From Nocardia beijingensis NBRC 16342 (GTDB lineage Bacteria > Actinomycetota > Actinomycetes > Mycobacteriales > Mycobacteriaceae), in the NCBI RefSeq assembly GCF_001612785.1, contig NZ_BDBC01000044.1:1-58601 (forward strand): a DNA stretch of 58,601 bases, in the 5' to 3' direction. The notes under the pieces are model-generated. The model did not search any database, was not told the origin of the DNA, and was given only the letters and a program-made list of their open reading frames with translations. Each line of letters begins with the position of its first letter. The stretch's first letter is position 1. Both the position numbers and the translations under genes were made by a program. Of this stretch, positions 18,327 through 27,263 are shown one piece after another.

Positions 18327-18877
18327 CGCAGCAGACCCTCCATCCGGATGGTCGGCGTCGAGGCGAGCGCGGCCTGTTCGGCGGCGCGCACGGCTTCCTC
18401 GCGGTTGACGCCGAGCGGCATCTGTTGAATCTTGGCGTGCAGTGCCAGGATCGCGTTCAGCAGCATCTCCGGCCGCGGCGGGCAGCCGGGCAGGTAGATG
18501 TCCACCGGCACCACGTGATCGACGCCTTGCACGATGGCGTAGTTGTTGAACATCCCGCCGGAGGAGGCGCAGACGCCCATCGCCAGCACCCATTTCGGTT
18601 CGGTCATCTGGTCGTAGACCTGCCGCAGGACCGGAGCCATCTTCTGGCTCACCCGGCCCGCGACGATCATCAGATCCGCCTGCCGCGGTGAGGCGCGGAA
18701 GGCCTCCATGCCGAAGCGGGCGATGTCGAATCGGCCCCCGCCGGTGGCCATCATCTCGATGGCGCAGCAGGCCAGGCCGAAGGTGGCCGGCCAGAGGGAG
18801 CCCTTGCGCAGGTATCCGGCGAAATCCTCGACCGTGCTCAGCAGGAAGCCGCTGGGCAGTTTTTCCTCGAGACCCAT
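18323..18877 (-). CDS. nuoB: NADH-quinone oxidoreductase subunit B
   Basis: A 184-residue subunit holding the terminal N2 4Fe-4S cluster; ligands Cys37, Cys38, Cys103 and Cys132 are all present (ACCAIEMMATGGGRFD, GVCASSGGMFNNYA, PGCPPRPE). It starts 51 bases after nuoA ends, the only sizeable gap inside the operon. Confidence 0.98.
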   Translation of the reverse strand: MGLEEKLPSGFLLSTVEDFAGYLRKGSLWPATFGLACCAIEMMATGGGRFDIARFGMEAFRASPRQADLMIVAGRVSQKMAPVLRQVYDQMTEPKWVLAMGVCASSGGMFNNYAIVQGVDHVVPVDIYLPGCPPRPEMLLNAILALHAKIQQMPLGVNREEAVRAAEQAALASTPTIRMEGLLR

Positions 18878-18928
18878 GTTCTACTGACTCGCTTCCACTC
18901 GTCGGCTACGAAATCGGCTGCCCGGCAG

Positions 18929-19309
18929 TCAGTCCCAGCTGAGCCCGCCCCGCCGCCATTCGTAGGCGTAGGCCACCGAGACGTTGACGATGAACAACGC
19001 CATCGCGGCAAGACCGAAGAGACCGAGCGCATCGAAGTGCACTGCCCACGGGTAGAGGAACACGATCTCGATGTCGAAGATGATGAACAACATGGCGGTG
19101 AGGTAGTACTTCACCGGAAAGCGTTGTCCCGTAACATTTCCCGGCCCGCCCGCGACGGCGTGCGGGGTCGGCTCGATGCCGCATTCGTAGGGCTCGAGCT
19201 TGGCCCGGTTGCGTCGTTTCGGACCGACCAGGGCGGACAGGACGATGGAGAACAGCGCGAACGCCGCCGCGATCGCGCCGAGTACGAGCGTCGGCACCTC
19301 GATGTTCAC
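18929..19309 (-). CDS. nuoA: NADH-quinone oxidoreductase subunit A
   Basis: A 126-residue subunit with three transmembrane helices and the conserved loop YECGIEPTPHA, whose cysteine marks the quinone-chamber TMH1-2 loop, and LFIIFDIEIVFLYPWA. It is the first gene of the nuo operon, so the operon promoter should lie upstream of 19309. Confidence 0.97.
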   Translation of the reverse strand: MNIEVPTLVLGAIAAAFALFSIVLSALVGPKRRNRAKLEPYECGIEPTPHAVAGGPGNVTGQRFPVKYYLTAMLFIIFDIEIVFLYPWAVHFDALGLFGLAAMALFIVNVSVAYAYEWRRGGLSWD

Positions 19310-19773
19310 GACTGCACTTCCCCTCCTTGCGAGCGGCAGCTGACAACAGCGTCCGAGGCGGGCTGACGTCGTTGTCCGCCTCGGCCAGACTCGCCCCTCG
19401 GCTCCACCCGGGGACGGTCATTACCGGATCCGTCTCCGTGTGAGATACGGCACAGCCTACAACTGAAAGGGCGGCCCGCAGTGCGTTTGGCGACGGCGTT
19501 TGATCGAATTCAGTACAAGCATTTATGACCGAAACGGTGGTAATCCGCGCGGCGTGGCCGCCCTGTTGGGTGAACGGTCAGTTGGAAGGCCGGGATGTCG
19601 GGTTCCACGACGTCGAATGTGGTCCCGAGCGGGTTCGCAGTCGGAAAGGGCGACAATTGCGCGGCGAACCCGACGCGGCCGGGCGGTGGGCGCGGAGAGG
19701 GCCTTCCGAGAGTGGCGGCATGGCGACGCGCCCGACCTTACTAATTCATGATCGCTATGAATCGTCTCGGCGG
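19310..19773. other. Non-coding stretch upstream of nuoA
   Basis: About 460 bases with no convincing gene. It should contain the nuo promoter reading leftward and the end of the response-regulator gene to the right. On the minus strand a weak promoter-like pair, TTGTAG and TATCTC, is near 19445-19470 but cannot be called with confidence. Open frames here have no recognisable domains. Confidence 0.4.
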
Positions 19774-20193
19774 TCAGGCCGCGGAGCGGTTGCGCAGCAG
19801 GGTCACGACGGCCTCGGTGAGCCGCAGCGGATCGATGGGATGCGCCACCGCGGCCTCGGCCCGCGACCAGCTGGCCAGCCATGCGTCGTCGGGCCTGCCC
19901 GTGAGCACCAGCAGCGGCGGGCACGGATCGACTTCGTCCTTCAATTGCTTGGCGATGCCGAGCCCGCCCGCCGGAGTGGCCTCGCCGTCGAGCACGGCCA
20001 AGTCGATGCCGCCCGCGTCCAGTTGCGCGATCACCACGGGAGCGGTGGCGACCTCGAGGTACTCGAACTCCGGTAGCTCCGGGCTCGGACGCTTGCCCAA
20101 GGCCTGGATCACCTGGCGCCTGGTGTCGGCGTCGTTGCTGTACACGAGAACCCGCAGCGGGGTGGAACGAGGGGAATCGGCCACGAACGGCAT
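19774..20193 (-). CDS. nuo-linked orphan response-regulator-like protein
   Basis: A 139-residue single-domain receiver-like protein, closely resembling M. tuberculosis Rv3143, which also flanks nuo. Visible receiver features are the beta1 strand LRVLVYSNDADTR, the phosphoacceptor-position aspartate in IDLAVLDGEATPAGG, and PPLLVLTGRPDDAW. There is no DNA-binding output domain. The ATG at 20193 begins MPFVADSPRS; the long open frame upstream is not coding. Its conserved position suggests a role linked to respiration, but partner kinase and output are unknown. Confidence 0.85.
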   Translation of the reverse strand: MPFVADSPRSTPLRVLVYSNDADTRRQVIQALGKRPSPELPEFEYLEVATAPVVIAQLDAGGIDLAVLDGEATPAGGLGIAKQLKDEVDPCPPLLVLTGRPDDAWLASWSRAEAAVAHPIDPLRLTEAVVTLLRNRSAA

Positions 20194-20334
20194 GGTACGT
20201 CCGCGAGGGCGCCCCGCGTGGCAGGTTCGGCGCAGATGATTCGCGCGCGTCGTGCACCGCGCGTCACCAGTGCGGTCTTCCCCCGAAAGCCGATGACAAG
20301 CAGTTGACAAGAATATGCCGGTAAAGTCCGGCCA

Positions 20335-21876
20335 ATGCGGGGAGATATCACGCAGGCCCTCGTCGACACCGACGTGTGGACCGACGAAATGCTTGGCGGC
20401 GCCGGGATTCCGGTGATCGACGTACCGTTCGTGACCATCGGCGGCGGGATCGGGTCCTTCGTCACCTACGACACGCTCCGGATCTTCGGCGTGCCCGCGG
20501 AGGCGATGGCGGTGCTCGGTCCGCAAGAGCACCCGTGGGCCTCCTACGAGTACCTCACCAGGGTGTCGCAGATTCCCCGGAGCGAGCGCCTGCGCAGCGA
20601 CTCGGCCTCCACCCCGGACAACATCTGGGGCTTCCCGTCCTACGCGGTGCGGGAGGCGATCGCCGACAAGTCGATCAAAGCGCTGTGGAACGTCTTCGTC
20701 GAGCCGATCTTCGCCAACTACTACACCCCGCGGGCGGGCCAGGCGTTCGAGTCCATGGAACGGGAATTCCACCGCATCGGCTATGCCCGCTCCTTGCATC
20801 GCGGGCACGTGCGCATGGTCCGCAAGCGCCACGGCGGCGGATACTTCACGATCCTCACCCCGCCCGCCGGTTCGACGCCGACCAAACGCGTCGCCTTCCG
20901 CAGTACGTATGTGCATGTGGCCGTGGGGTATCCGGGCTTGAAGCTGCTGCCGGACCTGCAGGAGTATCGCGAGACCCATCGTGACCCGACGCGCGTGGTC
21001 AACGCCTACGAGCCGCACGAGCACGTCTACCAGGCGCTACAGCGGCGGCCCGGTACCGTGCTGATCCGCGGCAGCGGGATCGTGGCCAGCCGCGTCCTGC
21101 AACGGCTCATCGACGATCGGGACAAATACCGCCTCGACACCCGGATCCTGCACCTGTTCCGCACCTATATCGCCGGACCGCACGGCAAGAACGTCTTCAG
21201 CAGGCGCAAGGGCGGCGACGGGTGGGCCTACCAGGGCTTCAACTATCCGAAGTCGGTGTGGGGCGGTCAGCTCAAGCAGAAGGTGCGGCGGCTGCAAGGC
21301 GAGGAACGGGCGCGGGCGTACAAGGAGATCTCCGGCACCAACACCCCCATCCGGGACAATTGGCAGGAACAGTTGCGCCGCGGCCGCCGGGAAGGGTGGT
21401 ACCAGGTGATGGCCGGCACCATGCGTGCTCCGCGTCCCGCCGCGGGACGGCAGGGAGTGGTCGCGACGATCCTTCCCGACCCCACTGCGCCGCTGCCGTT
21501 TCCGCCGCCGACGCAACCGTTCGACACGACCGTCGACTACATCATCGACTGCACGGGCCTGGAAGCCGACATCCGCGAGCACCGGCTGCTGGCCGACCTG
21601 CTCGATCACGCCGGCGCGGGACGCAATCCGCTCGGCAGGCTCGACGTGAACACCACCTTCGAGCTGATCGGCACCCGCAGCGGCACGGGGCGGATGTACG
21701 CCTCGGGCAGCGCGACGCTCGGCGGGCCGTTCGTGGGCGTGGACACCTTCCTCGGCTTGCAGATCGCCGCGCAGGAGATCGCCGACGACCTGGCGGCGGT
21801 CGGATTCTGCCGGCGGATGGGGCCGCTGCGCTCGACGCGGCAATGGTGGCTGTGGGTTACGAACGAGAAGATCTGA
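20335..21876 (+). CDS. Unrecognised flavoprotein-like Rossmann oxidoreductase
   Basis: A 513-residue cytoplasmic protein. An N-terminal dinucleotide-binding strand-turn (FVTIGGGIGSFVTYDTLR, residues about 32-50) resembles FAD sites of flavin monooxygenases and lysine/ornithine hydroxylases; a second nucleotide-site-like turn, TVLIRGSGIVASRVL, is near residue 240. The C-terminus has DYIIDCTGLEADIR and an ATLGGPFVGVDTFLGLQIAAQEIADD segment like the FAD-closing helix of such enzymes. It heads a three-gene operon (3-base gap, then a 4-base overlap) with a membrane protein and an FHA protein. Substrate unknown; assignment as a flavoprotein is inference from motifs. Confidence 0.7.
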   Translation: MRGDITQALVDTDVWTDEMLGGAGIPVIDVPFVTIGGGIGSFVTYDTLRIFGVPAEAMAVLGPQEHPWASYEYLTRVSQIPRSERLRSDSASTPDNIWGFPSYAVREAIADKSIKALWNVFVEPIFANYYTPRAGQAFESMEREFHRIGYARSLHRGHVRMVRKRHGGGYFTILTPPAGSTPTKRVAFRSTYVHVAVGYPGLKLLPDLQEYRETHRDPTRVVNAYEPHEHVYQALQRRPGTVLIRGSGIVASRVLQRLIDDRDKYRLDTRILHLFRTYIAGPHGKNVFSRRKGGDGWAYQGFNYPKSVWGGQLKQKVRRLQGEERARAYKEISGTNTPIRDNWQEQLRRGRREGWYQVMAGTMRAPRPAAGRQGVVATILPDPTAPLPFPPPTQPFDTTVDYIIDCTGLEADIREHRLLADLLDHAGAGRNPLGRLDVNTTFELIGTRSGTGRMYASGSATLGGPFVGVDTFLGLQIAAQEIADDLAAVGFCRRMGPLRSTRQWWLWVTNEKI

Positions 21877-21879
21877 ACA

Positions 21880-22323
21880 ATGCTTCCTACCTTGAACGGG
21901 CGAATCCAGACCCGTCTTCTCGCGCTGAGCGTGATCGGCTTCGTCGTCGCGCTGCTGATCACCCCGTTGCTGCCGACCGGCTCGTTGAGCATCGGGCAGG
22001 CCTACCGGGTGACGCTGTCGGTGCTGCTGGCCACCGTTCTGGTCGGTGTGCTCTGGGAGCTGCTCTACCATCTGCTACAGCAGTTCCGCTGGGAAAAGGA
22101 CTGGCCGACCCTGTTCGGCCTGGTCACCATCCTCAATGAAGGATTGCTGATCTGGGTGCTGGTGCGCTACACCACGGTGGTGCTGCCCGAGCATCTGCGC
22201 CCGTCGCCCGCCGCGTTCCTGCTCCAGTTCGTCATCACGTGGATCGTCTTCTGGCTGATCGTGAACGGGCCGATGCGGGTGGTGTTCCATCGGTGGCGCT
22301 TCCAAGGCGGCCGATTCCTGTGA
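21880..22323 (+). CDS. Four-helix integral membrane protein of FHA operon
   Basis: A 147-residue protein with four hydrophobic segments (around residues 8-30, 38-60, 74-95, 108-128), rich in tryptophan and charged residues at the helix ends (QQFRWEKDW). No family recognised. It begins three bases after the flavoprotein gene and overlaps the FHA gene by four (GTGA), so the three are almost surely one operon. It may anchor the neighbours at the membrane. Confidence 0.75.
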   Translation: MLPTLNGRIQTRLLALSVIGFVVALLITPLLPTGSLSIGQAYRVTLSVLLATVLVGVLWELLYHLLQQFRWEKDWPTLFGLVTILNEGLLIWVLVRYTTVVLPEHLRPSPAAFLLQFVITWIVFWLIVNGPMRVVFHRWRFQGGRFL

Positions 22324-23837
22324 GCGCGCAGATCGAGGTGTTGCCCGGCGCCCACCTGGTGGCGAGCTCCAGCGGCGCCGTCGTGGTGGTCGCGCACCGG
22401 GGCGACGGACCGGTCACGGCGGACACGGTCGCGGCCCGCACGCTGACGGCGCTGCTGGACATCGTGCGCGAAGCGGTCGCGCGTGACCCGCGCCGCAGCG
22501 GTCGCGCGGTGGCGCGGCTGGCCACGACCTGGCTGATGGGCTTGTCCAACGGCGAGGAGGACGAGGTCGAGTTCGGCGTGATCACGCCGGTGGACGACGG
22601 CCTCGCGGTGTTCCTGCACGGGGGCATCACCGCGGTGCTCGCCGGGCCGGGCCACACGGAGGTGCTGCGCGGCCGGGACGCCGGATTCACCGTCGACCGG
22701 ATGGTGACGCCCGCACCCGGCAGCGGCGCGGGGTTGTTCGTGGACGAGGCGGGGTGGATCGCGGAATCGCTGCCGGGGCGCGGGATCCTGTCGCTAGGCG
22801 GCGGGACCGCACCTGGATCGGGAGCGGTGTTGTGGTCAGGTGCGATCGACGACGAGGCGTACGGCCACGGCGTCACCGCGGGGCCGGGGGAGCCGCACGC
22901 CACATCGCCATCGCACGCCGAGCCGGAGCCGACCGGTGGACCGCGGCGGATCGCGGAGCCGCCGCACGCCGGGCCACGACCGGTGTCCGAACCGCATCCC
23001 GTCCAGGCCCCGCCGCCGACGCCGGTCCCGAGTGTCACCGCCGGACCGCAATCACACCGCCCCGGTGCGCAGCCGGGTTCCGAGGCATCGGCGGCCCAAC
23101 CGCGGCGCGCGCCGAGCTTGCGTAAAGGCGAGGACCCCGGTGACGCCGCGACGGAAGTCGATCTCCAGGCGCCGTCGCGGCGCGCCACGCCACGCGATGG
23201 CGTGACGCCGGCCGTGCAGCCGGTACCACCGGCGCCGCCCGCGCACCGCACCGATCGGGATCACGCGATCGCCAACGACGCGAACCTCGCCGAGACCGTG
23301 GTGCCCTCGGCCGGAGTCGTCGCGGCCGCGCTCGGTTCGACCGGATCGAACACGATGGGGCATCGGGTGATCGTGCAGGGCTTCCAGTGCGCCCGGCATC
23401 ATCACAACGATCCGCGAGTGTCGTTCTGCGCGGTGTGCGGCATCCGGATGGATCAACTCACCTGCGTGCTCAGCGCAGGGGTGCGCCCGCCGCTCGGTGT
23501 GCTGCTGCTGGACGACGGCACGTCGTTCGTCCTGGACAGCGACTGCGTTCTCGGTCGCGAGCCGGAACATTCGGAGGCGGTCGCGCGTGGTGCGCGGCCG
23601 GTGCGGCTGGAGGACAGCTCGGGCGGAATGTCACGGGCGCACGCGGAGATCCGGCTGCTCGACTGGGATGCCACGGTCGTGGACGGCGGCTCCACCAACG
23701 GCACCCACATCCGTCATCCCGGCCGCCAGGACTGGGTGCGGGCGGTGCCGGGCCAGCCGATCGTCCTCGCACCGGGCGCCCAGATCCAACTGGGCGGACG
23801 CGTCCTGACCTTCGACTCCCAGCACGGCCAGCTGTAG
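22320..23837 (+). CDS. Zinc-ribbon/FHA protein with phosphatase-like N-terminus
   Basis: A 505-residue protein with three parts. Residues 1 to about 180 resemble a PP2C-type phosphatase fold (GAVVVVAHRGDG, VAARTLTALLDIVREAV, VDDGLAVFLHGG) but lack a clear full set of metal aspartates. Residues about 185-330 are a proline/alanine-rich linker. Then comes a CARHHHNDP and FCAVCG zinc-binding-like knuckle, and residues about 402-500 are an FHA domain with Gly-Arg, Ser438-x-x-His441 and Asn460-Gly461, the phosphothreonine-binding residues. GTG start at 22320 overlaps the membrane gene. It should read Ser/Thr-kinase signals; the kinase is not in the window. Confidence 0.8.
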   Translation: MSAQIEVLPGAHLVASSSGAVVVVAHRGDGPVTADTVAARTLTALLDIVREAVARDPRRSGRAVARLATTWLMGLSNGEEDEVEFGVITPVDDGLAVFLHGGITAVLAGPGHTEVLRGRDAGFTVDRMVTPAPGSGAGLFVDEAGWIAESLPGRGILSLGGGTAPGSGAVLWSGAIDDEAYGHGVTAGPGEPHATSPSHAEPEPTGGPRRIAEPPHAGPRPVSEPHPVQAPPPTPVPSVTAGPQSHRPGAQPGSEASAAQPRRAPSLRKGEDPGDAATEVDLQAPSRRATPRDGVTPAVQPVPPAPPAHRTDRDHAIANDANLAETVVPSAGVVAAALGSTGSNTMGHRVIVQGFQCARHHHNDPRVSFCAVCGIRMDQLTCVLSAGVRPPLGVLLLDDGTSFVLDSDCVLGREPEHSEAVARGARPVRLEDSSGGMSRAHAEIRLLDWDATVVDGGSTNGTHIRHPGRQDWVRAVPGQPIVLAPGAQIQLGGRVLTFDSQHGQL

Positions 23838-23852
23838 CGGCGATCGGCGCGC

Positions 23853-24707
23853 TCAGGTGCGGCGGAAACGGATGATGCCAGACCACGGGTTGCGCATGGG
23901 TTTGCGGGGGTCGGGCTGGGGCAGGTAGGTGAACGGCCGCAGGTACCACGGCGCTCGGCGGAACTTGCGGGCGTGCAGCAGCAGGCTCTCGAGTTCGATC
24001 GGCTGCCAGCCCAGGTCTTCGAAGAAGCGGACGCCGTTGGCGGGCTCGAACTTCATCGGCGCGTTGGCGAAGGTGTCGCCGGAGCGCATCTTGCGCATCC
24101 CGAGACTCAAGTCCAGCAGCCACCAGGCGATCTCGGGGCGGGACAGCGCGGCAGCGAGGTCGGTGACCGTCGGCGGGTCGAGGTACATCAGCAGGCCCTC
24201 GGTGAGCACGAGGGCTTTCGATGCGGGAGCGGTGACCGGGCCGATCGCGCCGAGCGCCTCGTCGAGGAACTTCGCCCGCGCGTCGGGATCGGCGAGGTCG
24301 ACCGCTCGGCGCAGGAGCACGCAGTGCGGCGTCTCACCGGCGAGGGCGCTGTCCTTCTCCGCGACGAGCTCGGGCAGATCGGCCTCGATCCACAGCAACT
24401 CCCCGGGAAGCTCGAGCCGATAGGGGCGGGTGTCGAGACCGGCGGCGAGGTTGAGGACGCGGTCGCAGCCTTCAGCGATCGCGGTGGCGATCAGGTCGTC
24501 GATCAGCTTGGTTCGCGTGACGATCGGCCACCCGCCGCGCATCACCCGGGGTGCGTTGTCGGCGATGGCGTGGCCGCGTTCACCGGCGAGGCGGTCGGCG
24601 AGCGGATCGCGGAACAGCGCGTCCTGGCGTTCGGTCTCGCGTGCCCGGTAGGCCGCGACCCAGCGCGCGGTGTCCGAGACGTTGGACGGTACATCCCCTC
24701 CGGTCAT
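23853..24707 (-). CDS. Class I SAM-dependent methyltransferase (LCM-like family)
   Basis: A 284-residue methyltransferase of the leucine-carboxymethyltransferase-like family common in mycolic actinobacteria. The N-terminal RDPLADRLAG and SAM motif VLNLAAGLDTRPYRL, then LWIEADLPELVAEK and LVLTEGLLMYL, are characteristic. ATG at 24707. It is convergent with the FHA gene across 15 bases. Substrate not predictable. Confidence 0.87.
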   Translation of the reverse strand: MTGGDVPSNVSDTARWVAAYRARETERQDALFRDPLADRLAGERGHAIADNAPRVMRGGWPIVTRTKLIDDLIATAIAEGCDRVLNLAAGLDTRPYRLELPGELLWIEADLPELVAEKDSALAGETPHCVLLRRAVDLADPDARAKFLDEALGAIGPVTAPASKALVLTEGLLMYLDPPTVTDLAAALSRPEIAWWLLDLSLGMRKMRSGDTFANAPMKFEPANGVRFFEDLGWQPIELESLLLHARKFRRAPWYLRPFTYLPQPDPRKPMRNPWSGIIRFRRT

Positions 24708-24779
24708 GCGAGCCAGTCTGCCACATCCGTCCAGCGGTTTCCGCGCTGGTCACGGCGCCGGTCGGCGCGGATGGCGGCT

Positions 24780-25643
24780 TCAATCGGGGTGGAACGCGGC
24801 GGATCCGGCCTCGGCGGTGTCGAGCAGGTGGGCGAGGAACAGGCGGGTGGTAGGGGTCGGGGTGCGGGTGGTGACGGCGTGCCATGGCCGATCCAGCGGG
24901 GTGCCCTCGACCGGAAGGACACGCAGCACGCCGTTGTCCAGGTCCTGGGAGATGGCGTCGCTGTGGATCAAGGTCACGCCCAGTCCTTCTCGTGCGGCGG
25001 CAAGGACGGCGCCGTGGGAGCCGAGCGTGAGCGTGGGCGGTTCGATCCGGAGCTGATCGAACAGGCCGAGGGTGGCCTCGCGAGTGCCGGAGCCGCGCCC
25101 GCGCAGTAGCCAGGTGGCGTGCAGCGGTTCGAGTTCCGGCAGGCCGACCACGACCAGGCTGCTCGGCCTCCGGGCGCGCACGACCAGCCCGGTATCGCGC
25201 GGCGGACGGCCCGCGATGACGAGATCCGTTTCGTGGTGCTGCAATTCGAGGAACAGCGCGTCGCGCGGATGCACCGAAAGGCTCAGTTCGATGTCGGGGA
25301 ACCGGCGGCGGAACGACGCGAGCGGCCGCAGCAGGACGTACTCGCCCGCGGTGGCGACCACGCCGATCCGCAGGCGCCCGGTCTCGGCGCGGCGCACGGC
25401 GGCCTGAGCCTCCTGCATCAACCCGAGGATGCCGCGGCAGTACTCGGCGTAGACGCGCCCGGCCTCGGTGAGCGCGATGCCGCGTCCCGCTTTCGCGACG
25501 AGCTTGGCCCCCAGCTGTTTCTCGACGTGCGCGACGGCCGCGGAGACGGCGGCCTCGGTGATGTGCAGTTGCGCCGCGGCGCGGCGAATGCTGCCGTGGC
25601 GGGCGACGGCCAGGAAGGTTTCCATCCGAGCCGCGCTCACCAT
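24780..25643 (-). CDS. cbbR: LysR-type regulator of the RuBisCO operon
   Basis: A 287-residue LysR regulator with an N-terminal winged helix (METFLAVARHGSIRRAAAQL, TEAAVSAAVAHVEKQLGAKL) and a periplasmic-binding-like effector domain. It is divergent from cbbL across 156 bp, the standard position of CbbR, which activates Calvin-cycle operons in response to metabolites. The ATG at 25643 is used; an internal ATG at 25625 (METF) is the alternative. The cbbR name rests on position and family, not on a specific residue. Confidence 0.85.
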   Translation of the reverse strand: MVSAARMETFLAVARHGSIRRAAAQLHITEAAVSAAVAHVEKQLGAKLVAKAGRGIALTEAGRVYAEYCRGILGLMQEAQAAVRRAETGRLRIGVVATAGEYVLLRPLASFRRRFPDIELSLSVHPRDALFLELQHHETDLVIAGRPPRDTGLVVRARRPSSLVVVGLPELEPLHATWLLRGRGSGTREATLGLFDQLRIEPPTLTLGSHGAVLAAAREGLGVTLIHSDAISQDLDNGVLRVLPVEGTPLDRPWHAVTTRTPTPTTRLFLAHLLDTAEAGSAAFHPD

Positions 25644-25674
25644 ACCCACCGGAAAACGGTAACAAACTCTACGA

Positions 25675-25709
25675 ATACGTTGAGTATCGCGAGGAACAAT
25701 CAAATTGTT
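25675..25709. promoter_or_regulatory. Probable CbbR operator: two inverted repeats
   Basis: Two perfect dyads lie between cbbR and cbbL: ATAC-gttga-GTAT at 25675-25687 and AACAAT-caa-ATTGTT at 25695-25709. Their centres are about 21 bp apart, two helical turns, as expected for tandem LysR half-complexes. The region is markedly more AT-rich than its surroundings, as for a regulated promoter. Confidence 0.6.
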
Positions 25710-25799
25710 TGTCGGTATCCGGCCCGTCATCCTGGAAATCTCGAGGCACGCCCGTTCACCCGGGTGCGGGTGTCCCGCAGTGGCACAGCAGGAGGAACG

Positions 25800-27242
25800 A
25801 TGGCCGAAGAAACCGAACGCGACCGCTGGGATCCGGGTGTCCAATCCTATGCGTCGATGGGATATTACGCGCCCGACTACCAGCCGTCGGACACCGACGT
25901 GCTCGCCGTGTTCCGGGTGACTCCGCAGCGCGGCGTCGATCCGATCGAGGCGGCCGCCGCGGTGGCGGGTGAATCCTCCACGGCGACCTGGACGGTGGTG
26001 TGGACCGACCGGCTCACCGCCCACTCGCGCTACCAGGCGAAGTGTTACCGCATCGATGAGGTGCCGGGACGGCAGGGGGAGTACTTCGCCTACATCGCCT
26101 ACGATCTCGACTTGTTCGAAGAGGGGTCGATCACCAATCTGACCTCCTCGATCATCGGCAACGTGTTCGGGTTCAAGCCGCTGCTGGCGCTGCGGCTGGA
26201 GGACATGCGCATCCCGGTGGCGTACGTGAAGACGTTCCAGGGGCCGCCGCACGGCACGGTGATGGAACGCGAATATCTCAACAAATACGGCAGGCCGCTG
26301 CTCGGCGCGACCGTGAAACCGAAACTGGGGCTATCGGCCCGCAATTATGGACGCGTCATCTACGAGGCGTGCAAAGGCGGTCTGGATTTCACCAAGGACG
26401 ACGAGAACATCAACTCGCAGCCGTTCATGCGCTGGCGCGACCGGTACTTGTTCGCGATGGAGGGCGTCAACCGCGCGATGGCCGAGACCGGTGAGATCAA
26501 AGGCCATTATCTCAATGTGACCGCGGCGTCGATGGAGCAGATGTACGAGCGCGCGGAGTTCGCCAAGGAACTCGGCAGCGTTGTCATCATGATGGACCTC
26601 ACCGTCGGCTTCACCGCGATGCAGTCGATGTCGCACTGGGCGCGCCGCAACGGGGTGCTGCTGCACCTGCATCGCGCGGGGCATTCCACCTACACCCGGC
26701 AGAAGACGCACGGTGTCAGCTTCCGGGTGCTGGCCAAGTGGTGCAGGTTGATCGGCGTCGACCATCTGCACGCGGGCACCGTGGTCGGGAAACTGGAAGG
26801 CGATCCGGCGACGACCAAGGGGTTCTACGACACGTTGCGCGAGAACCACATCCGCACCGAGCCGGCCAACGGGATCTTCTTCGACCAGTACTGGGCCAGC
26901 CTGCCCGGCGTGATGCCGGTGGCTTCCGGCGGCATCCACGCCGGGCAGATGCATCAGCTGCTCGACCTGTTCGGCGACGACGTGGTATTGCAGTTCGGCG
27001 GCGGCACGATCGGGCATCCGCTCGGCATCGCCGCGGGCGCCGAGGCGAACCGGGTGGCGCTGGAGGCGGTCGTTCAGGCCCGCAACGAAGGCCGCGATCT
27101 GCTGAAGGAAGGCCCCGAGGTGTTGCGGAAGGCGGCCGAGTTGTGTCGTCCGCTGGAGGTCGCGCTGGCGACCTGGGGCGATGTCACCTTCGACTACACC
27201 TCCACCGACGCGCCGGACGCCGTGCCGACGGCCAGCCGCTGA
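25800..27242 (+). CDS. cbbL: RuBisCO large subunit, form I (red-type)
   Basis: The 480-residue catalytic subunit of ribulose-1,5-bisphosphate carboxylase/oxygenase. All active-site elements are visible: Lys173 and Lys175 in TVKPKLGLS, carbamylated Lys199 with Asp201 and Glu202 in GGLDFTKDDENINSQPF, His291-Arg292, His324, and loop-6 Lys331 in GTVVGKLEGDP. Length, the N-terminal GYYAPDYQPSDTDVLAVFR and the linked cbbX point to the red-type (IC/ID) branch. ATG at 25800 follows GGAGGAACG. First gene of cbbLSXFP. Confidence 0.98.
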   Translation: MAEETERDRWDPGVQSYASMGYYAPDYQPSDTDVLAVFRVTPQRGVDPIEAAAAVAGESSTATWTVVWTDRLTAHSRYQAKCYRIDEVPGRQGEYFAYIAYDLDLFEEGSITNLTSSIIGNVFGFKPLLALRLEDMRIPVAYVKTFQGPPHGTVMEREYLNKYGRPLLGATVKPKLGLSARNYGRVIYEACKGGLDFTKDDENINSQPFMRWRDRYLFAMEGVNRAMAETGEIKGHYLNVTAASMEQMYERAEFAKELGSVVIMMDLTVGFTAMQSMSHWARRNGVLLHLHRAGHSTYTRQKTHGVSFRVLAKWCRLIGVDHLHAGTVVGKLEGDPATTKGFYDTLRENHIRTEPANGIFFDQYWASLPGVMPVASGGIHAGQMHQLLDLFGDDVVLQFGGGTIGHPLGIAAGAEANRVALEAVVQARNEGRDLLKEGPEVLRKAAELCRPLEVALATWGDVTFDYTSTDAPDAVPTASR

Positions 27243-27263
27243 CCATCCAGGAAGGACCAATCG

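Noticed and set aside
19500..19751. 83-residue plus-strand frame upstream of nuoA
   Set aside because: No ribosome-binding site, no hydrophobic core and no recognisable motif; treated as non-coding.
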